A DNA stretch of 64,000 nucleotides from Ignavibacteria bacterium (GTDB lineage Bacteria; Bacteroidota; Ignavibacteria; Kapaibacteriales; UBA4661), in contig JACVZY010000071.1 of NCBI GenBank assembly GCA_014654705.1, positions 1 to 64,000 on the forward strand. The letters are read 5' to 3'. Below, in pieces: positions 43,448-53,715 of this stretch (the stretch's first letter is position 1; each line of letters begins with the position of its first letter). The position numbers and the translations under genes were made by a program. Under the pieces are notes generated by a model. That model saw only the letters and a list, made by a program, of their open reading frames with translations, searched no databases and had not been told where the DNA came from.

Positions 43448-43479
43448 AACCGTATAAATCTTGCGTTATTTCGTCAGTA

Positions 43480-44409
43480 TTACTGGGCTTGTTTGTTCAA
43501 CTTATACTTTGCTGTCAGGTAGCTTTCCACCTGCTTTTGCTCGTCGGCAGAAAGTGCGCGGTTAAAGAGCAGAATTTCACCAAGCTGACCAGAGAAAAAC
43601 TGTACCGGTCCGTGATTCAAGCGCCCAATCATAAAGCGGCGCAAATCCACAGGCTGAACAGAAATGTTTTTGTGCAATTTCGGTTCGGTCGGCGGTCCCA
43701 TTGGTTGATTGTTCGCGTCGGGCACGTCAGTTCCATCGCCTTTTGGGTCGTATGCGCTAAAGTATATGCCGTTGTATGCGGGCTGACCAGCAGGTGCAGA
43801 TTTAGCATTCTCGTAATCTGTACCAAAAGCACCGCTTGAATAGAGGCGCTGGAAACCCGCACCACCGTATTCTTTACGCTTCCAGACAGCATAGACCGTT
43901 GCTGGGCTTACGCCAAAATTACTTTCAAAGTAATAGAATGAATCTTTACCGTCGAAATGCAAAGCATCTTTGCCGTTGATTTCGCCCTGCGAGTATCGAG
44001 GACGGCTTACAGGGTACATTTGGCGGGCATCATTACGCAAGGGCGACGCATCGGGGAGCACAGCGACGAGGTCGGCGTGTTTGGTACCCTGCTGCACGGC
44101 GTCCGCACGAAGCCACAATACCAGACCCTCACGAACTTTAAGATTCGGGTCGTCCGCAGGAGCAGGAAGTTTAATTTTCGCAATTTCGTCGAGAGAATTG
44201 GTCGGCTGCGGGTTCGCCTCGACAATCACCGGGTGGGGGGTTTTGAGGACAGTTTCACCATAACGTTCCGGCTTGCCTTTCAACCAGGGATTGATATATG
44301 CTTCAGCATAAAAGCCTCCAAAAATAATTCCCATCATACACACTAAACCGATGCCGACAAACGTCGCCATCTTTGCGAAATCAGAACGTTGCTCAGGGTT
44401 TGTACTCAT
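43480..44409 (-). CDS. Membrane-anchored LamG/concanavalin A-like protein
   Basis: About 309 aa from the ATG at 44409 (MSTNPEQRSD). One membrane segment (about 12-35, MATFVGIGLVCMMGIIFGGFYAEA) anchors it. A proline-containing spacer precedes a concanavalin-like beta-sandwich of the LamG/laminin-G-like type (about 90-305): GLVLWLRADAV, ALHFDGKDSF, GQLGEILLFNRALSADEQKQVESYL. Such domains often bind carbohydrate. Function is not established. OsmC follows after 32 bases. Confidence 0.75.
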   Translation of the reverse strand: MSTNPEQRSDFAKMATFVGIGLVCMMGIIFGGFYAEAYINPWLKGKPERYGETVLKTPHPVIVEANPQPTNSLDEIAKIKLPAPADDPNLKVREGLVLWLRADAVQQGTKHADLVAVLPDASPLRNDARQMYPVSRPRYSQGEINGKDALHFDGKDSFYYFESNFGVSPATVYAVWKRKEYGGAGFQRLYSSGAFGTDYENAKSAPAGQPAYNGIYFSAYDPKGDGTDVPDANNQPMGPPTEPKLHKNISVQPVDLRRFMIGRLNHGPVQFFSGQLGEILLFNRALSADEQKQVESYLTAKYKLNKQAQ

Positions 44410-44588
44410 AGCGTATTCAACAAAAAGTTCCAAATAAAAGAGATTGTAAGACTACAAGTGGAAGGTAACAATTTATTTGCATAATCACTTGTGTTTTAGC
44501 AAAACAGCCTCTAAATTACACAAAATTTCCAACCTACGGCAAAATTTATCAAGACCCTCTAAAAAAACGATAGATATCCGAACACGTT

Positions 44589-45509
44589 ATGCAACAGCCA
44601 GAGACCATTCTTACACGCATTGAACGCTATTTGCTTCAGCGCCAAGCGTTAGCGGGTAATATTGCCTATATCGGACCTTACCGTAAAGCGGACAGTAAAT
44701 TAGACTCCGAACTAGACATTACCGTAATACCGACCATGGATATTAAGCACGGCAAGCCAGCACGTTCAGACGAACAAACGGCACCGGTAACCTCTACTTC
44801 TTCCACTAAAGACTTTCCAGTCATGCCTAAAGCCTACAATCCACCTGCCGACGTGCCTGCGCCCTCGCTTTTTGGTGAAACCGTACAAGCGCCAGCACCA
44901 GAAAAAAAACAGCCATCGGCATACGCTAATGCCGCTTGGCAGAGCGCTCTGAGCCTGCCTGCTCTCCGTGAGCAAATCCACACGTGTCAGAACTGTAAAC
45001 TCGGCGCAACGCGCACAAACTTTGTCTTTGGTGTTGGTAATCCCAATGCAGGTCTGATGGTCATTGGTGAAGCGCCCGGAGCGGACGAGGATGCACAGGG
45101 CGAGCCTTTTGTGGGGCGTGGTGGTCAGTTGCTAACAAAGATTTTGGAAGCCATAGATTTCAAGCGCGAGGATGTGTATATCGCAAATATTATCAAATGC
45201 CGCCCACCGGAGAATCGCCGCCCTGAATCGGATGAAGTTGCTGAATGTGAACCGTATTTGTATAAGCAAATTGACCTTGTAAAGCCTAAATTTATTCTCG
45301 CACTGGGGCTTACTGCCGTTAATACGCTGCTCAAGTCGAAGCATACAATGGGGGTGATTCGTGGTAAAGTGCTGGAATTTCGCGGAATCCCAATGATGAC
45401 GACGTATCATCCTGCCGCTCTGCTCCGCAATCCCGAATGGAAAAGGGCTGCATGGGAAGACGTACAACTTCTGCGAAAACTCTATGACGAAACCTTGCAA
45501 AGCAAATAA
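44589..45509 (+). CDS. Type 4 (family 4) uracil-DNA glycosylase
   Basis: A 306-aa repair enzyme that removes uracil from DNA. A low-complexity N-terminal region of about 110 residues precedes the catalytic domain, which contains [20 protein letters not shown] and the C-terminal [13 protein letters not shown]. Cysteines for an iron-sulfur cluster are visible in CQNCKLG and in KCRPPENRR...AEC. The N-terminal extension is common in Bacteroidota homologues. It is followed by the rpoD promoter region. Confidence 0.92.
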   Translation: MQQPETILTRIERYLLQRQALAGNIAYIGPYRKADSKLDSELDITVIPTMDIKHGKPARSDEQTAPVTSTSSTKDFPVMPKAYNPPADVPAPSLFGETVQAPAPEKKQPSAYANAAWQSALSLPALREQIHTCQNCKLGATRTNFVFGVGNPNAGLMVIGEAPGADEDAQGEPFVGRGGQLLTKILEAIDFKREDVYIANIIKCRPPENRRPESDEVAECEPYLYKQIDLVKPKFILALGLTAVNTLLKSKHTMGVIRGKVLEFRGIPMMTTYHPAALLRNPEWKRAAWEDVQLLRKLYDETLQSK

Positions 45510-45639
45510 TTGTCATACTGCTAAGAGCCATCAAAAATAAAGCCATTGAATCCATGCAAACAAAGCAGAGAGAAATCTGGTACAATAAATCTTCTTGTGT
45601 TTCGTTTAATTGAAGGAAGAATGTGTAGCACAAAAACTC

Positions 45640-45671
45640 TTTGGTAAACCGATAATAAATCCGTACTTTTG
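45640..45671 (+). promoter_or_regulatory. Bacteroidota-type promoter for rpoD
   Basis: TTTG, 20 bases, then TACTTTTG. Both boxes match the consensus exactly. It gives a leader of about 115 bases. The rest of 45510-45793 shows no other feature that I can identify. Confidence 0.7.
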
Positions 45672-45793
45672 AGGTTTGCCTTTTCAGGCTACGTTGCTTC
45701 GTTTATATCGAAGCAATGTCATAAAAAGACGGTTTTATCACGGATTAAGAAGACTTTGACCACGACAGAATATCGGAGAATTGTACAAGTACC

Positions 45794-46657
45794 ATGCGCA
45801 TAACCAAACAATACACAAACCGCGAAAGCCAGTCCCTCGATAAGTATTTGCAGGAAATCGGGCGAGTTGAGCTTTTAACGGGCGACGAAGAAATTGAAAT
45901 TGCGAAGCAAATTAAAAAGGGTGGCGACGAAGGTCAGTACGCAATGGAGCGTTTGACAAAAGCCAACTTGCGATTTGTCGTCTCGGTAGCAAAGCAATAT
46001 CAAAATCAGGGGCTTTCACTTGGCGACCTTATTAACGAAGGCAATTTAGGCTTAATTAAAGCGGCAAAACGTTTCGACGAAACACGCGGCTTCAAATTTA
46101 TTTCCTACGCTGTCTGGTGGATCCGCCAGTCTATCTTGCAGGCATTGGCAGAACAATCCCGTATTGTTCGCCTGCCGCTCAACCGGGTCGGTGCGCTTAA
46201 TAAAATCGGTAAAAAATACAGCGAGCTTGAGCAAGCGTATGAACGCGAACCCACAAGCGCCGAACTTGCCGAACAGCTTGATATGAGCATGAGTGAAGTG
46301 ACCGATACTATCAAAATTTCCGGTCGTCACCTGTCGGTAGATGCGCCCTTCAACGATGGTGAAGATAATCGCCTTCTGGATGTACTTCCTAACGAACAGC
46401 AGCCACCGCCAGACCACGGACTTATGGCGGAGTCGTTGCGCGTAGAAGTTCGTCGTGCGCTCTCGACGCTCTCCGAGCGCGAAGCGGAAGTCGTTCGTCT
46501 CTATTTTGGGTTGGACAATGAACATTCGCTTACACTGGAAGAAATTGGAGAACGCTTCAATCTTACCCGCGAGCGAGTCCGTCAAATCAAGGAAAAAGCC
46601 ATTCGGCGCTTGCGCCACGCCTCGCGCTCCAAAGCGCTTCGGGCGTATCTCGGCTAA
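45794..46657 (+). CDS. rpoD: Primary RNA polymerase sigma factor (RpoD/SigA)
   Basis: A 287-aa sigma-70 family factor in the short form seen in Bacteroidota, without region 1.1. Region 1.2 starts at [16 protein letters not shown]. Region 2 holds [38 protein letters not shown] and the [14 protein letters not shown] melting segment. Region 3 is [14 protein letters not shown], and region 4 has [30 protein letters not shown]. Its promoter preference (TTTG...TAnnTTTG) agrees with the boxes found in this window. Confidence 0.95.
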   Translation: MRITKQYTNRESQSLDKYLQEIGRVELLTGDEEIEIAKQIKKGGDEGQYAMERLTKANLRFVVSVAKQYQNQGLSLGDLINEGNLGLIKAAKRFDETRGFKFISYAVWWIRQSILQALAEQSRIVRLPLNRVGALNKIGKKYSELEQAYEREPTSAELAEQLDMSMSEVTDTIKISGRHLSVDAPFNDGEDNRLLDVLPNEQQPPPDHGLMAESLRVEVRRALSTLSEREAEVVRLYFGLDNEHSLTLEEIGERFNLTRERVRQIKEKAIRRLRHASRSKALRAYLG

Positions 46658-46762
46658 TGTTGTGTCCTTGATTATTCGCAGTCTTGGGCTTGGCAGAAGT
46701 ATGCAATCATGCGCTGCCGTCCCTATTTTCCCCTTACTTCATTAGGTATATCCTACTTGCAG

Positions 46763-46801
46763 ACCCGAAAACAAGACCAAATCTTGCTTTTCGGGTTTTT
46801 C
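46763..46801 (+). terminator. Terminator after rpoD
   Basis: ACCCGAAAA (46763-46771) pairs with TTTTCGGGT (46788-46796), with an inner AAG/CTT extension, followed by a T tract. It lies between rpoD and ftsY. Confidence 0.8.
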
Positions 46802-46860
46802 TTGTTCATTGGTGATATTCAACACGCGAAATTTAATACTTACAATATCTCTTCAAGACA

Positions 46861-47922
46861 ATGGCACTTTTCGACAAATTCAAAGAAAAAGTAAGTTCTG
46901 CCAAGGACAAAATGTCCGATAAAATGGCGGAAACGCGCGAAAAGGTTGGCGCGGCGGTAAGCAATACAAAAGAAAAACTCAAATTCACCCGCCTCCGTGA
47001 GGGGCTTACCAAGACACGGACAAATCTGGTCAATCGTCTGGCGGGCGCTCTTTTGCCCGGTCGCAAGATTGACGAAGCGCTTATTCAGGAAATTGAAGAA
47101 ATTCTTATTACCGCCGATATTGGCGTGAAAACGACGACCGCGCTTATTGCATCGGTGCGCAACCGTGTTCGCAAAGAAGGATTAGACAATGCAGCCGAAC
47201 TTTACGATTTTATCAAGCAGGAGATTCTTGCCATTTTGCAGCAAGGACGAGATGGTATCAAATCGTTGGATGATGCAAAGCCTATGGTCATTATGGTTGT
47301 CGGTGTGAACGGTGTTGGCAAAACGACGAGCATCGGCAAACTAGCGCTGAATTTCAAAGATAATGGCAAAAAGGTCATTATCGGCGCTGCCGATACCTTC
47401 CGCGCTGCCGCAAGTGAGCAGCTCGAAGTCTGGGCTGAACGTGCCGATGTGCCAATCATCAAACAGCAGCAAGGTGCAGACCCAGCTGCCGTTGCTTTCG
47501 ATACTCTTCAGGCAGCAATTGCCCGTGAGTCCGATATTGTGATGATTGACACCGCAGGGCGCTTGCACAACAAAACCGGACTTATGGCGGAACTCGAAAA
47601 AATCAGTCGCGTAATGAAAAAACTTCGTCCTACTGCGCCCGAAGAAGTATTTCTTGTGCTGGACGCAACAACGGGGCAAAACGCTATTCAGCAAGCAAAA
47701 GAGTTTACGAAAGTTGCGCCCGTAACAGGTTTGATTCTGACCAAACTTGACGGTACGGCAAAGGGCGGTGTGGTGATTGCGATTGCCAACGAATTCAAAA
47801 TTCCCGTGCGGTACATCGGCGTTGGCGAAAAGATTGCCGACCTTCAGGAATTTGACCCTGCTGAATTCGTCAATGCGCTTTTTGAAACAGAAGGTGAGAG
47901 CGAAGAGTCCGCAAATACCTAA
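46861..47922 (+). CDS. ftsY: Signal recognition particle receptor FtsY
   Basis: A 353-aa SRP GTPase that docks ribosome-SRP complexes at the membrane. The acidic A domain is minimal (MALFDKFKEKVSS), followed by the N helical bundle and the G domain: GVNGVGKTTSIGKLA (P loop), AADTFRAAASEQLE, MIDTAGRLHN, LTKLDGTAKGG and GVGEKIADLQEFDP. It begins a same-strand run with a GNAT, an SpsF-like enzyme and an ABC-F ATPase. Confidence 0.95.
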   Translation: MALFDKFKEKVSSAKDKMSDKMAETREKVGAAVSNTKEKLKFTRLREGLTKTRTNLVNRLAGALLPGRKIDEALIQEIEEILITADIGVKTTTALIASVRNRVRKEGLDNAAELYDFIKQEILAILQQGRDGIKSLDDAKPMVIMVVGVNGVGKTTSIGKLALNFKDNGKKVIIGAADTFRAAASEQLEVWAERADVPIIKQQQGADPAAVAFDTLQAAIARESDIVMIDTAGRLHNKTGLMAELEKISRVMKKLRPTAPEEVFLVLDATTGQNAIQQAKEFTKVAPVTGLILTKLDGTAKGGVVIAIANEFKIPVRYIGVGEKIADLQEFDPAEFVNALFETEGESEESANT

Positions 47923-47974
47923 TGCTATCACGCCAATGTAAGCTTGTTTCGCTAATCCTGTACTATTGTTAAAT

Positions 47975-48556
47975 ATGAACACTATCTCCAATCTCGACGA
48001 GCGCGACATTTTTATTCGTGGGAAAAGTATTGTTTTGAAGGCATTAAGCGAAAGCGATGTGCTGGAAAGCGGTTGGTACGGCTGGTTCAATAGTGAAGAA
48101 GCCACTGAGTTTGTGCAGCAGCGTTATTTCCCGAACACGCTTCAGAAGCAAATGGAGTTTTATCGCTCCGGCATCGCCAGTTCTTCCACCAAAATTCAGC
48201 TTGGAATTGTACCACACGGTATGCTGACTATCGTTGGTGTGGTGAGTCTGAGCAATATTGATTTTCTCAACCGTAAGGCAGAATTTGGCATTATGGTTGG
48301 CGACAAATCTGCACGGGGCAAGGGGTACGGTACGGAAGCCTGTGAGTTGATTATACGGCACGGATTTGAGCGTCTCAGTCTGAACAAAATTTATCTTGGC
48401 GTTCACGCAGATCATAAAGCCGCGATTCACAGTTACGAAAAAGCAGGCTTTCGGCAAGATGGTGTCTTGCGCGAGGATGTATTGATGAATGGGAAATATG
48501 CTGACACCGTGATAATGAGCATTCTTGCCAGTGAATTTCGTACTCAATCGAAATAA
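47975..48556 (+). CDS. GNAT family N-acetyltransferase
   Basis: About 193 aa from the ATG at 47975; the track uses a TTG 3 codons earlier. The acetyl-CoA loop is seen as DKSARGKGYGTEA, and the RimJ/PseH-like C-terminus as HADHKAAIHSYEKAGFRQDG. The substrate may be a ribosomal-protein N-terminus or an amino-sugar. The next gene, 29 bases on, is an SpsF-like cytidylyltransferase, which makes an amino-sugar substrate (PseH-like role) plausible. Confidence 0.85.
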   Translation: MNTISNLDERDIFIRGKSIVLKALSESDVLESGWYGWFNSEEATEFVQQRYFPNTLQKQMEFYRSGIASSSTKIQLGIVPHGMLTIVGVVSLSNIDFLNRKAEFGIMVGDKSARGKGYGTEACELIIRHGFERLSLNKIYLGVHADHKAAIHSYEKAGFRQDGVLREDVLMNGKYADTVIMSILASEFRTQSK

Positions 48557-48585
48557 AAATCTATTGCAATAATTTTGTATCTCGT

Positions 48586-49347
48586 ATGACCTCTCAATAC
48601 CGCATCGTCGCAAGCATTGAAGCCCGCATGACCAGTTCCCGACTGCCGGGCAAAGTTCTGATGATGGCAGGCGGCAAGCCGCTTTTGCAGATTTTGATAG
48701 AACGCCTCAAAAAGTCGCGTTTTATTCACGACATCGTTGTCGCCACAACGGTCAACACTCAGGATGACCCAATTATAGCGCTTGCCGAGCAACTTGGCGT
48801 GAAGTCTTTTCGCGGAAGCGAATTGAATGTCTTGGATCGCGTGTGCGGTGCGGCAAAGTCCGTTAATGCGGAGGCGTTGGTTGAAATTACGGGTGACTGT
48901 CCGCTTATTGACGTTGGGCTTGTGGATGGCGTAATTGAAGCGTTTCTTGCTCATTTCCCTGAACACCGCTATTTCTCCAATACCGGATCAGAAATTTCTA
49001 TGCCGTGGGGATTCGATGCGCAGGTGTTTCTTGCCGAAGACCTCTACGATATTAACGCAAACAACCCCGACAAAGAAGACCAAGAACATGTTTCGTACCG
49101 CTTTTACCGCAAAGAAAGCGGCGACAAATACAAGCCGTTTCACATCAAATACACAGGCGAACTCAATCGCCCCGAACTCCGCGTTACGCTCGACTACCGC
49201 GAAGATTACGAACTCATCAAAGCCGCTTACGAAGCGCTGACACCGCAGAATCCCGATTTTACGGCTGTGGATGTCATTCGCTGGCTTGACCAAAATCCGA
49301 GTGTACGTGATGCAGCTATACGCATCCGCGAGGAGCGCGAAAAATAA
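48586..49347 (+). CDS. SpsF-like cytidylyltransferase family protein
   Basis: A 253-aa nucleotidyltransferase of the SpsF/CMP-sugar type: IEARMTSSRLPGKVLM near the N-terminus, DRVCGAAKSV, EITGDCPLIDVGLVD and VTLDYREDYELIKAAYE. Homologues activate acidic sugars such as pseudaminic acid with CMP. It sits between a GNAT enzyme (PseH-like) and an ABC-F ATPase. The DegT aminotransferase at 8270 could belong to the same surface-sugar pathway, but the other pathway genes are not in the window. Confidence 0.85.
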   Translation: MTSQYRIVASIEARMTSSRLPGKVLMMAGGKPLLQILIERLKKSRFIHDIVVATTVNTQDDPIIALAEQLGVKSFRGSELNVLDRVCGAAKSVNAEALVEITGDCPLIDVGLVDGVIEAFLAHFPEHRYFSNTGSEISMPWGFDAQVFLAEDLYDINANNPDKEDQEHVSYRFYRKESGDKYKPFHIKYTGELNRPELRVTLDYREDYELIKAAYEALTPQNPDFTAVDVIRWLDQNPSVRDAAIRIREEREK

Positions 49348-49410
49348 GGCTACAAGCGCCTTCTCTATCAATTCAGAATTCAATATCCATCACTCAAAAT
49401 TTCTTCGATT

Positions 49411-51024
49411 ATGATTACTGTCGCCAACTTAGCCAAATCTTTCGGCAGCAAAATGCTTTTCGAGGACGTAACAGTAACGTTCTCATCGGGCAATCGTTAC
49501 GGCTTGACCGGACCCAATGGAGCGGGCAAATCTACATTCCTGAAAATTGTGCAGGGCGAGGAAGAAGCCTCTGCCGGAACCGTCTCGCTTCCGAAGCGCA
49601 CAGGCAGCTTGAAGCAAAATCAATTCGCTTACGATGAACACCGCATTGTTGACACGGTGCTTATGGGCAATGCCGTGCTCTGGGAAGCAATGCAGGAGCG
49701 CGAAGGGCTGTGGAATGCAACCGATTTTACCGATGAAATGGGTATTCGCTTGGGTGAATTGGAAGGCATTATCGGGGATGAAAACGGCTACGAAGCCGAG
49801 ACCGAAGCGGAACAGCTTTTGGAGGGCATTGGTATTCCATCGGACAAGCACACCGACCTTATGAAAACGTTGCCGACGGACTTGAAATTCCGCGTTCTTC
49901 TCGCGCAAGCACTTTTTGGCAGCCCTGAAGCACTTCTGCTGGACGAGCCGACGAACTATTTGGATTTGTCGTCGGTGCAGTGGTTGGAAGAAAAGCTCAT
50001 GGCATATAAAGGCACACTGATTGTGATTTCCCACGATCGCCACTTCCTGAACGCCGTTTGTACGCACATTGCGGATATTGACTACGACACCGTGATTATT
50101 TATCCCGGCAATTACGACGACATGGTGGATATGAAAATGCAAGCACGGTCGAAAATCGAATCGGAAAACCGCGAAAAATCTAAGAAAGTGGCACAACTGC
50201 AAGATTTCGTTGCTCGCTTCGGTGCAGGCACACGCGCAAGCCAGGTACAATCGCGCAAGAAGGAAATTGAGCGCTTGGAAGCAACGGACTTAAAAAAATC
50301 AAACATCCAACGCCCCTACATTCGCTTCGATGTGAAAAAGCAGTCAGGGCGCGAAACGCTTACCGCGACAAAACTCAACAAATCGTACGTTCAGCCCGAC
50401 GGCTCAACGCTGCACGTCATCAAGGATTTGGACGTGTCCATCGGGCGCGGCGACCGTATTGCAGTCATCGGGAACAACGGTGTGGGCAAAACAACGCTCT
50501 TGCGTATGCTTGCGGGCGATATTGCGCCGGATAGCGGCACGGTAGTCTATGGACACGAAGCAAGCGTTGGCTATTTTCCACAGGACTATAAAGACGGCAT
50601 CCAGCGCGGCATGACGGCATACAAATGGCTGGAAGGCTTTGCGACACCGGAAGACGGTAATGAGGTCTTAAGCGGCTTGCTGGGACGGATGCTCTTTAGC
50701 GGCGAAGCACGTCTGAAAATGACCGATAATCTCTCCGGTGGCGAGTCGGCACGTCTTATCATTGCCAAACTCATGCTTCAGCAAAACAACCTTCTCATTC
50801 TCGACGAACCCACGAACCACCTTGATTTGGAGTCCGTGAGCGCACTGGCGGAAAGTTTGGAGAAGTTCCAAGGCACTGCTATTGTGGTCAGCCACGACCG
50901 TGACCTTGTAAGTCGCTTTGCGACCCGCGTTATCGAGATGACGCACGGTGAAGTGATGGATTATAGCGGCACATACGATGAGTTTATCGAATGGAAGCAG
51001 CGGACACGCGGGGAGAAGAAGTAA
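49411..51024 (+). CDS. ABC-F family ATPase (YbiT-like)
   Basis: A soluble twin-ABC protein of 537 aa that acts on ribosomes rather than in transport. The first domain has GPNGAGKST and LLLDEPTNYLD, but its signature is degenerate (LPTDLKFRVLLAQALF instead of LSGGQ), as in YbiT. The linker (about 235-300) is charged and helical. The second domain has GNNGVGKTT, LSGGESARL and LDEPTNHLD. A role in translation control or ribosome rescue is likely; antibiotic protection is possible but not shown. Confidence 0.93.
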   Translation: MITVANLAKSFGSKMLFEDVTVTFSSGNRYGLTGPNGAGKSTFLKIVQGEEEASAGTVSLPKRTGSLKQNQFAYDEHRIVDTVLMGNAVLWEAMQEREGLWNATDFTDEMGIRLGELEGIIGDENGYEAETEAEQLLEGIGIPSDKHTDLMKTLPTDLKFRVLLAQALFGSPEALLLDEPTNYLDLSSVQWLEEKLMAYKGTLIVISHDRHFLNAVCTHIADIDYDTVIIYPGNYDDMVDMKMQARSKIESENREKSKKVAQLQDFVARFGAGTRASQVQSRKKEIERLEATDLKKSNIQRPYIRFDVKKQSGRETLTATKLNKSYVQPDGSTLHVIKDLDVSIGRGDRIAVIGNNGVGKTTLLRMLAGDIAPDSGTVVYGHEASVGYFPQDYKDGIQRGMTAYKWLEGFATPEDGNEVLSGLLGRMLFSGEARLKMTDNLSGGESARLIIAKLMLQQNNLLILDEPTNHLDLESVSALAESLEKFQGTAIVVSHDRDLVSRFATRVIEMTHGEVMDYSGTYDEFIEWKQRTRGEKK

Positions 51025-51091
51025 TTTTCGCTCCAAATATGCAAAATCTCACGGTATTCCAATGTTTGGCAATGGAAGAGAGGATACGACT

Positions 51092-52256
51092 ATGAAACAC
51101 GTTGTTTTGACTGCTCTGGGCTTTGTTCTGTCTTTTGTCGTCAGCGTGGTGTGTAATCCTTTTGCAGCATGGCTTCTGCCTGTGGGGACGTATTTGGGGG
51201 ATTTTCGTGCGTTACTTCCAAATAGTAATATCTTTAACTCAGCGAGTATTCTTTTTGCTCCATCAATACTCTTTGCATACAGTTCCTTTGTTGGGCGGAT
51301 GTGTCGAGATGATAAGAAAATAAGAGTCTTCCAAGTCTATCTAGTAATGGGATGTTTTGCTGGATTCATCTATTTGATGGTAAGTTCTGTCAATAAAATA
51401 CGAGATGTGGTAAATTTTGCCTCTGGAGGATTTGGCTTATTGCCGTTAATCTTTCTTATGGGAACACTGGGAGTTATTGTTGGAATCTTGTATTTAGGTT
51501 TTATGGGAGGAGTATTACTAGGCAATGTTGGTGCGATTGTTTTGGGAAGTTATGCTGCATATGACAGGCAACATATCAACTATAAAGGTGTGGCAGCAGT
51601 ATTTTTAATATTTTTTTGCTTTTGTACTGTATTCACCTATGGGGTTTTTCCTTTGGCAGATGTTAAGAAAACTACTCTAAGCAGGAACACCACTGAAATG
51701 ATAGTACAGGACTGGACAATACATTCGGATAGCGTGCATCAATATGTGTACAGAATGGAACATATTAGAAATGGCTATATTGCCGAATATACAAAAGAAA
51801 CCTCGCCCGCTGAAAAACCTCTCCGATAGCGTGCATCAATATGTGTACAGAATGGAACATATTAGAAATGGCTATATTGCCGAATATACAAAAGAAACCT
51901 CGCCCGCTGAAAAACCTCTCCGATTATGCTATAAAGTGTACGATAAAAACAGGAAACTCATTGCTGAAAATTATTACTCTCCTCAGATATTGGAAAACTA
52001 TCTGCCAAATATCAAAAAACTAAGCAATCAAGACGTCCTAATGCAGATAGTGCGCTATCGCCGCAAAGAAATTTCTTTGAAAGACTTGGTTACGTGGGCA
52101 CATTGTGTCTTTTTTGATGGCAGTATTTCTGAAAAGAGTCCCAATGAGATTATATATGTCGTTGGACGTATTGGTCTTGTTGACGTACCAGAATTCGGAT
52201 TATCTGAAGAAATAATTCGTGAGTTAACCGCCAGGCTTACTGTCGGCACACAATAA
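51092..52256 (+). pseudogene. Multi-pass membrane protein gene split by a 97-bp tandem duplication
   Basis: The gene begins at ATG 51092 (AGGA before it) and encodes a protein with about five membrane segments in its first 200 residues. Its frame ends at 51829, inside an exact direct repeat (51728-51824 and 51825-51921). Because the unit is 97 bp, it shifts the frame. The second ORF (51744-52256) reads the same repeat and then a unique soluble tail of about 110 residues (LCYKVYDKNRKL...). Removing one copy would give one protein of about 355 aa. The family is not recognised. By eye the region is more AT-rich than its neighbours, which suggests a foreign origin. It could be a real mutation, phase variation, or an assembly error. 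Confidence 0.8.
51728..51921. repeat. Exact 97-bp tandem duplication, two copies
   Basis: Two identical 97-bp units, 51728-51824 and 51825-51921, followed by the first three bases of a third. Each begins GATAGCGTGCATC and ends CCTCTCC. It lies inside a coding region and causes a frameshift. Confidence 0.97.
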
Positions 52257-52295
52257 ACCAACAAATTCCCCCAACATCTTCAAAACCCCAAGCAG

Positions 52296-53495
52296 ATGCC
52301 CAACGTTTTCATCATTGACCCCATCCGCACGCCCGTCGGCAAATACGGTGGCGCTCTTTCCTCCGTCCGTCCCGACGACCTCGCTGCATACGTGATAGCA
52401 AGCCTCGTCCAGCGTACTGCCATTCCGCCCGAAGCCATTGACGATGTGATTTTGGGCTGCTCTAATCAAGCGGGCGAAGACAATCGCAATGTTGCTCGTA
52501 TGGCGGCGCTCTTGGCGGGGCTGCCGGAAACAGTGCCCGGAGTGACGGTGAATCGTCTTTGCGCATCGTCGCTGGAAACGGTGATACAAGGCGCACGGGC
52601 GATTCAAACAGGTGAAGCGGAACTGATTGTTGCCGGAGGTGTGGAGTCCATGAGCCGCGCTCCTTATGCCATGCCCAAAAACGTGAGCGGACAAGCGATG
52701 TTCGGCAATCTCACCGCCTACGATACCGCGCTCGGCTGGCGTTTCCCGAATGAACGCCTGAAAGCAAAATTTCCGCTTGAAGCAATGGGCGAAACGGCAG
52801 AAAACCTCGCCGAAGAGTACCATATCAAGCGCGAAGACCAAGATGCCTTTGCCGTGCAATCCCACGAAAAAGCTGTCAAAGCACGTTCAGCAGGTATTTT
52901 TGCTGAAGAAATCGTTCCTGTGCCCCTTCAGAGCAAGGCAGGTACGACGTTTGCCGATACGGACGAACAGCCTCGTCCCGACGCAAGCATAGAAGCACTC
53001 GCCAAACTCAAGCCCGCATTCCGTCAAGGCGGAACAGTAACGGCGGGTAATGCCTCGTCGCTCAACGACGGCGCGGCAGCCGTACTGCTTGCCAGCGAAG
53101 AAGCCGTGAAAAAATACAACCTAAAGCCGCTTGCTCGCTACGTTTCGTCAGGCGTTGCCGGAGTGAATCCACGCACGATGGGCATCGGTCCTGTGCCGGC
53201 AATTTCCAAAGCGCTTTCTCGCGCAAACCTTCGCTTGGAAGACATCGGGCTGGTGGAAATAAACGAAGCATTTGCAGCGCAAGTGCTGTCGTGTGTGCAA
53301 GCATTGAAGCTAGATACAAGCCGTTTGAACATACACGGTGGCGCTATTGCGCTGGGGCATCCGCTCGGCATGAGTGGTGCGCGGCTTGTGGGAACGCTTA
53401 CGCGCTCCATGCAGCGCGAGAATGTGCGTTATGGCGTTGCCTCGCTCTGCATTGGTGTTGGGCAGGGCTTGGCTGCTGTGTTTGAGAAGGTATAG
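52296..53495 (+). CDS. Acetyl-CoA C-acyltransferase (thiolase)
   Basis: A 399-aa thiolase that cleaves 3-oxoacyl-CoA or condenses acyl-CoA units. The nucleophilic cysteine lies in [12 protein letters not shown], the conserved histidine in [16 protein letters not shown], and the second cysteine in SLCIGVGQG. The N-terminal [15 protein letters not shown] and [13 protein letters not shown] are typical. It resembles 3-oxoadipyl-CoA/degradative thiolases, but the physiological pathway is not shown by the neighbours, which are unrelated. Confidence 0.93.
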   Translation: MPNVFIIDPIRTPVGKYGGALSSVRPDDLAAYVIASLVQRTAIPPEAIDDVILGCSNQAGEDNRNVARMAALLAGLPETVPGVTVNRLCASSLETVIQGARAIQTGEAELIVAGGVESMSRAPYAMPKNVSGQAMFGNLTAYDTALGWRFPNERLKAKFPLEAMGETAENLAEEYHIKREDQDAFAVQSHEKAVKARSAGIFAEEIVPVPLQSKAGTTFADTDEQPRPDASIEALAKLKPAFRQGGTVTAGNASSLNDGAAAVLLASEEAVKKYNLKPLARYVSSGVAGVNPRTMGIGPVPAISKALSRANLRLEDIGLVEINEAFAAQVLSCVQALKLDTSRLNIHGGAIALGHPLGMSGARLVGTLTRSMQRENVRYGVASLCIGVGQGLAAVFEKV

Positions 53496-53609
53496 CGTCT
53501 TGTGCGATGACTCGGATCTTTCAAGAACTTCGCAGCCCTGCCCTCCACGTTGTGAATCGGCACTCTTCAGGAAGTTTTCAGGTAATCCCTACGGTGTGGA
53601 TAACCCATA

Positions 53610-53640
53610 TTTTTCCTTTCCGAAAGTTTCTCTATCTTTG
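53610..53640 (+). promoter_or_regulatory. Bacteroidota-type promoter for the SF2 helicase
   Basis: TTTT, 19 bases, then TATCTTTGT. The -7 box matches TAnnTTTGY exactly. It lies inside the 220-bp gap before the helicase start at 53716, supporting that start over the track's 53374. Confidence 0.6.
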
Positions 53641-53715
53641 TTGCCCGTTTCATGCAGGAGGGATTTGTTTCTCGACCTTGATTCACAGAGCAGAGTTTCA
53701 CAGAGCAGCAGCATA

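Noticed and set aside
51744-52256. 170-aa ORF as an independent gene
   Set aside because: Its first 60 residues are the out-of-frame reading of repeat copy 1 plus copy 2; it is the displaced 3' part of the gene at 51092.
53374-53715. N-terminal extension of the helicase in the ORF track
   Set aside because: It overlaps the thiolase gene in another frame, has no domain, and a promoter lies within it; the start at 53716 fits the family.
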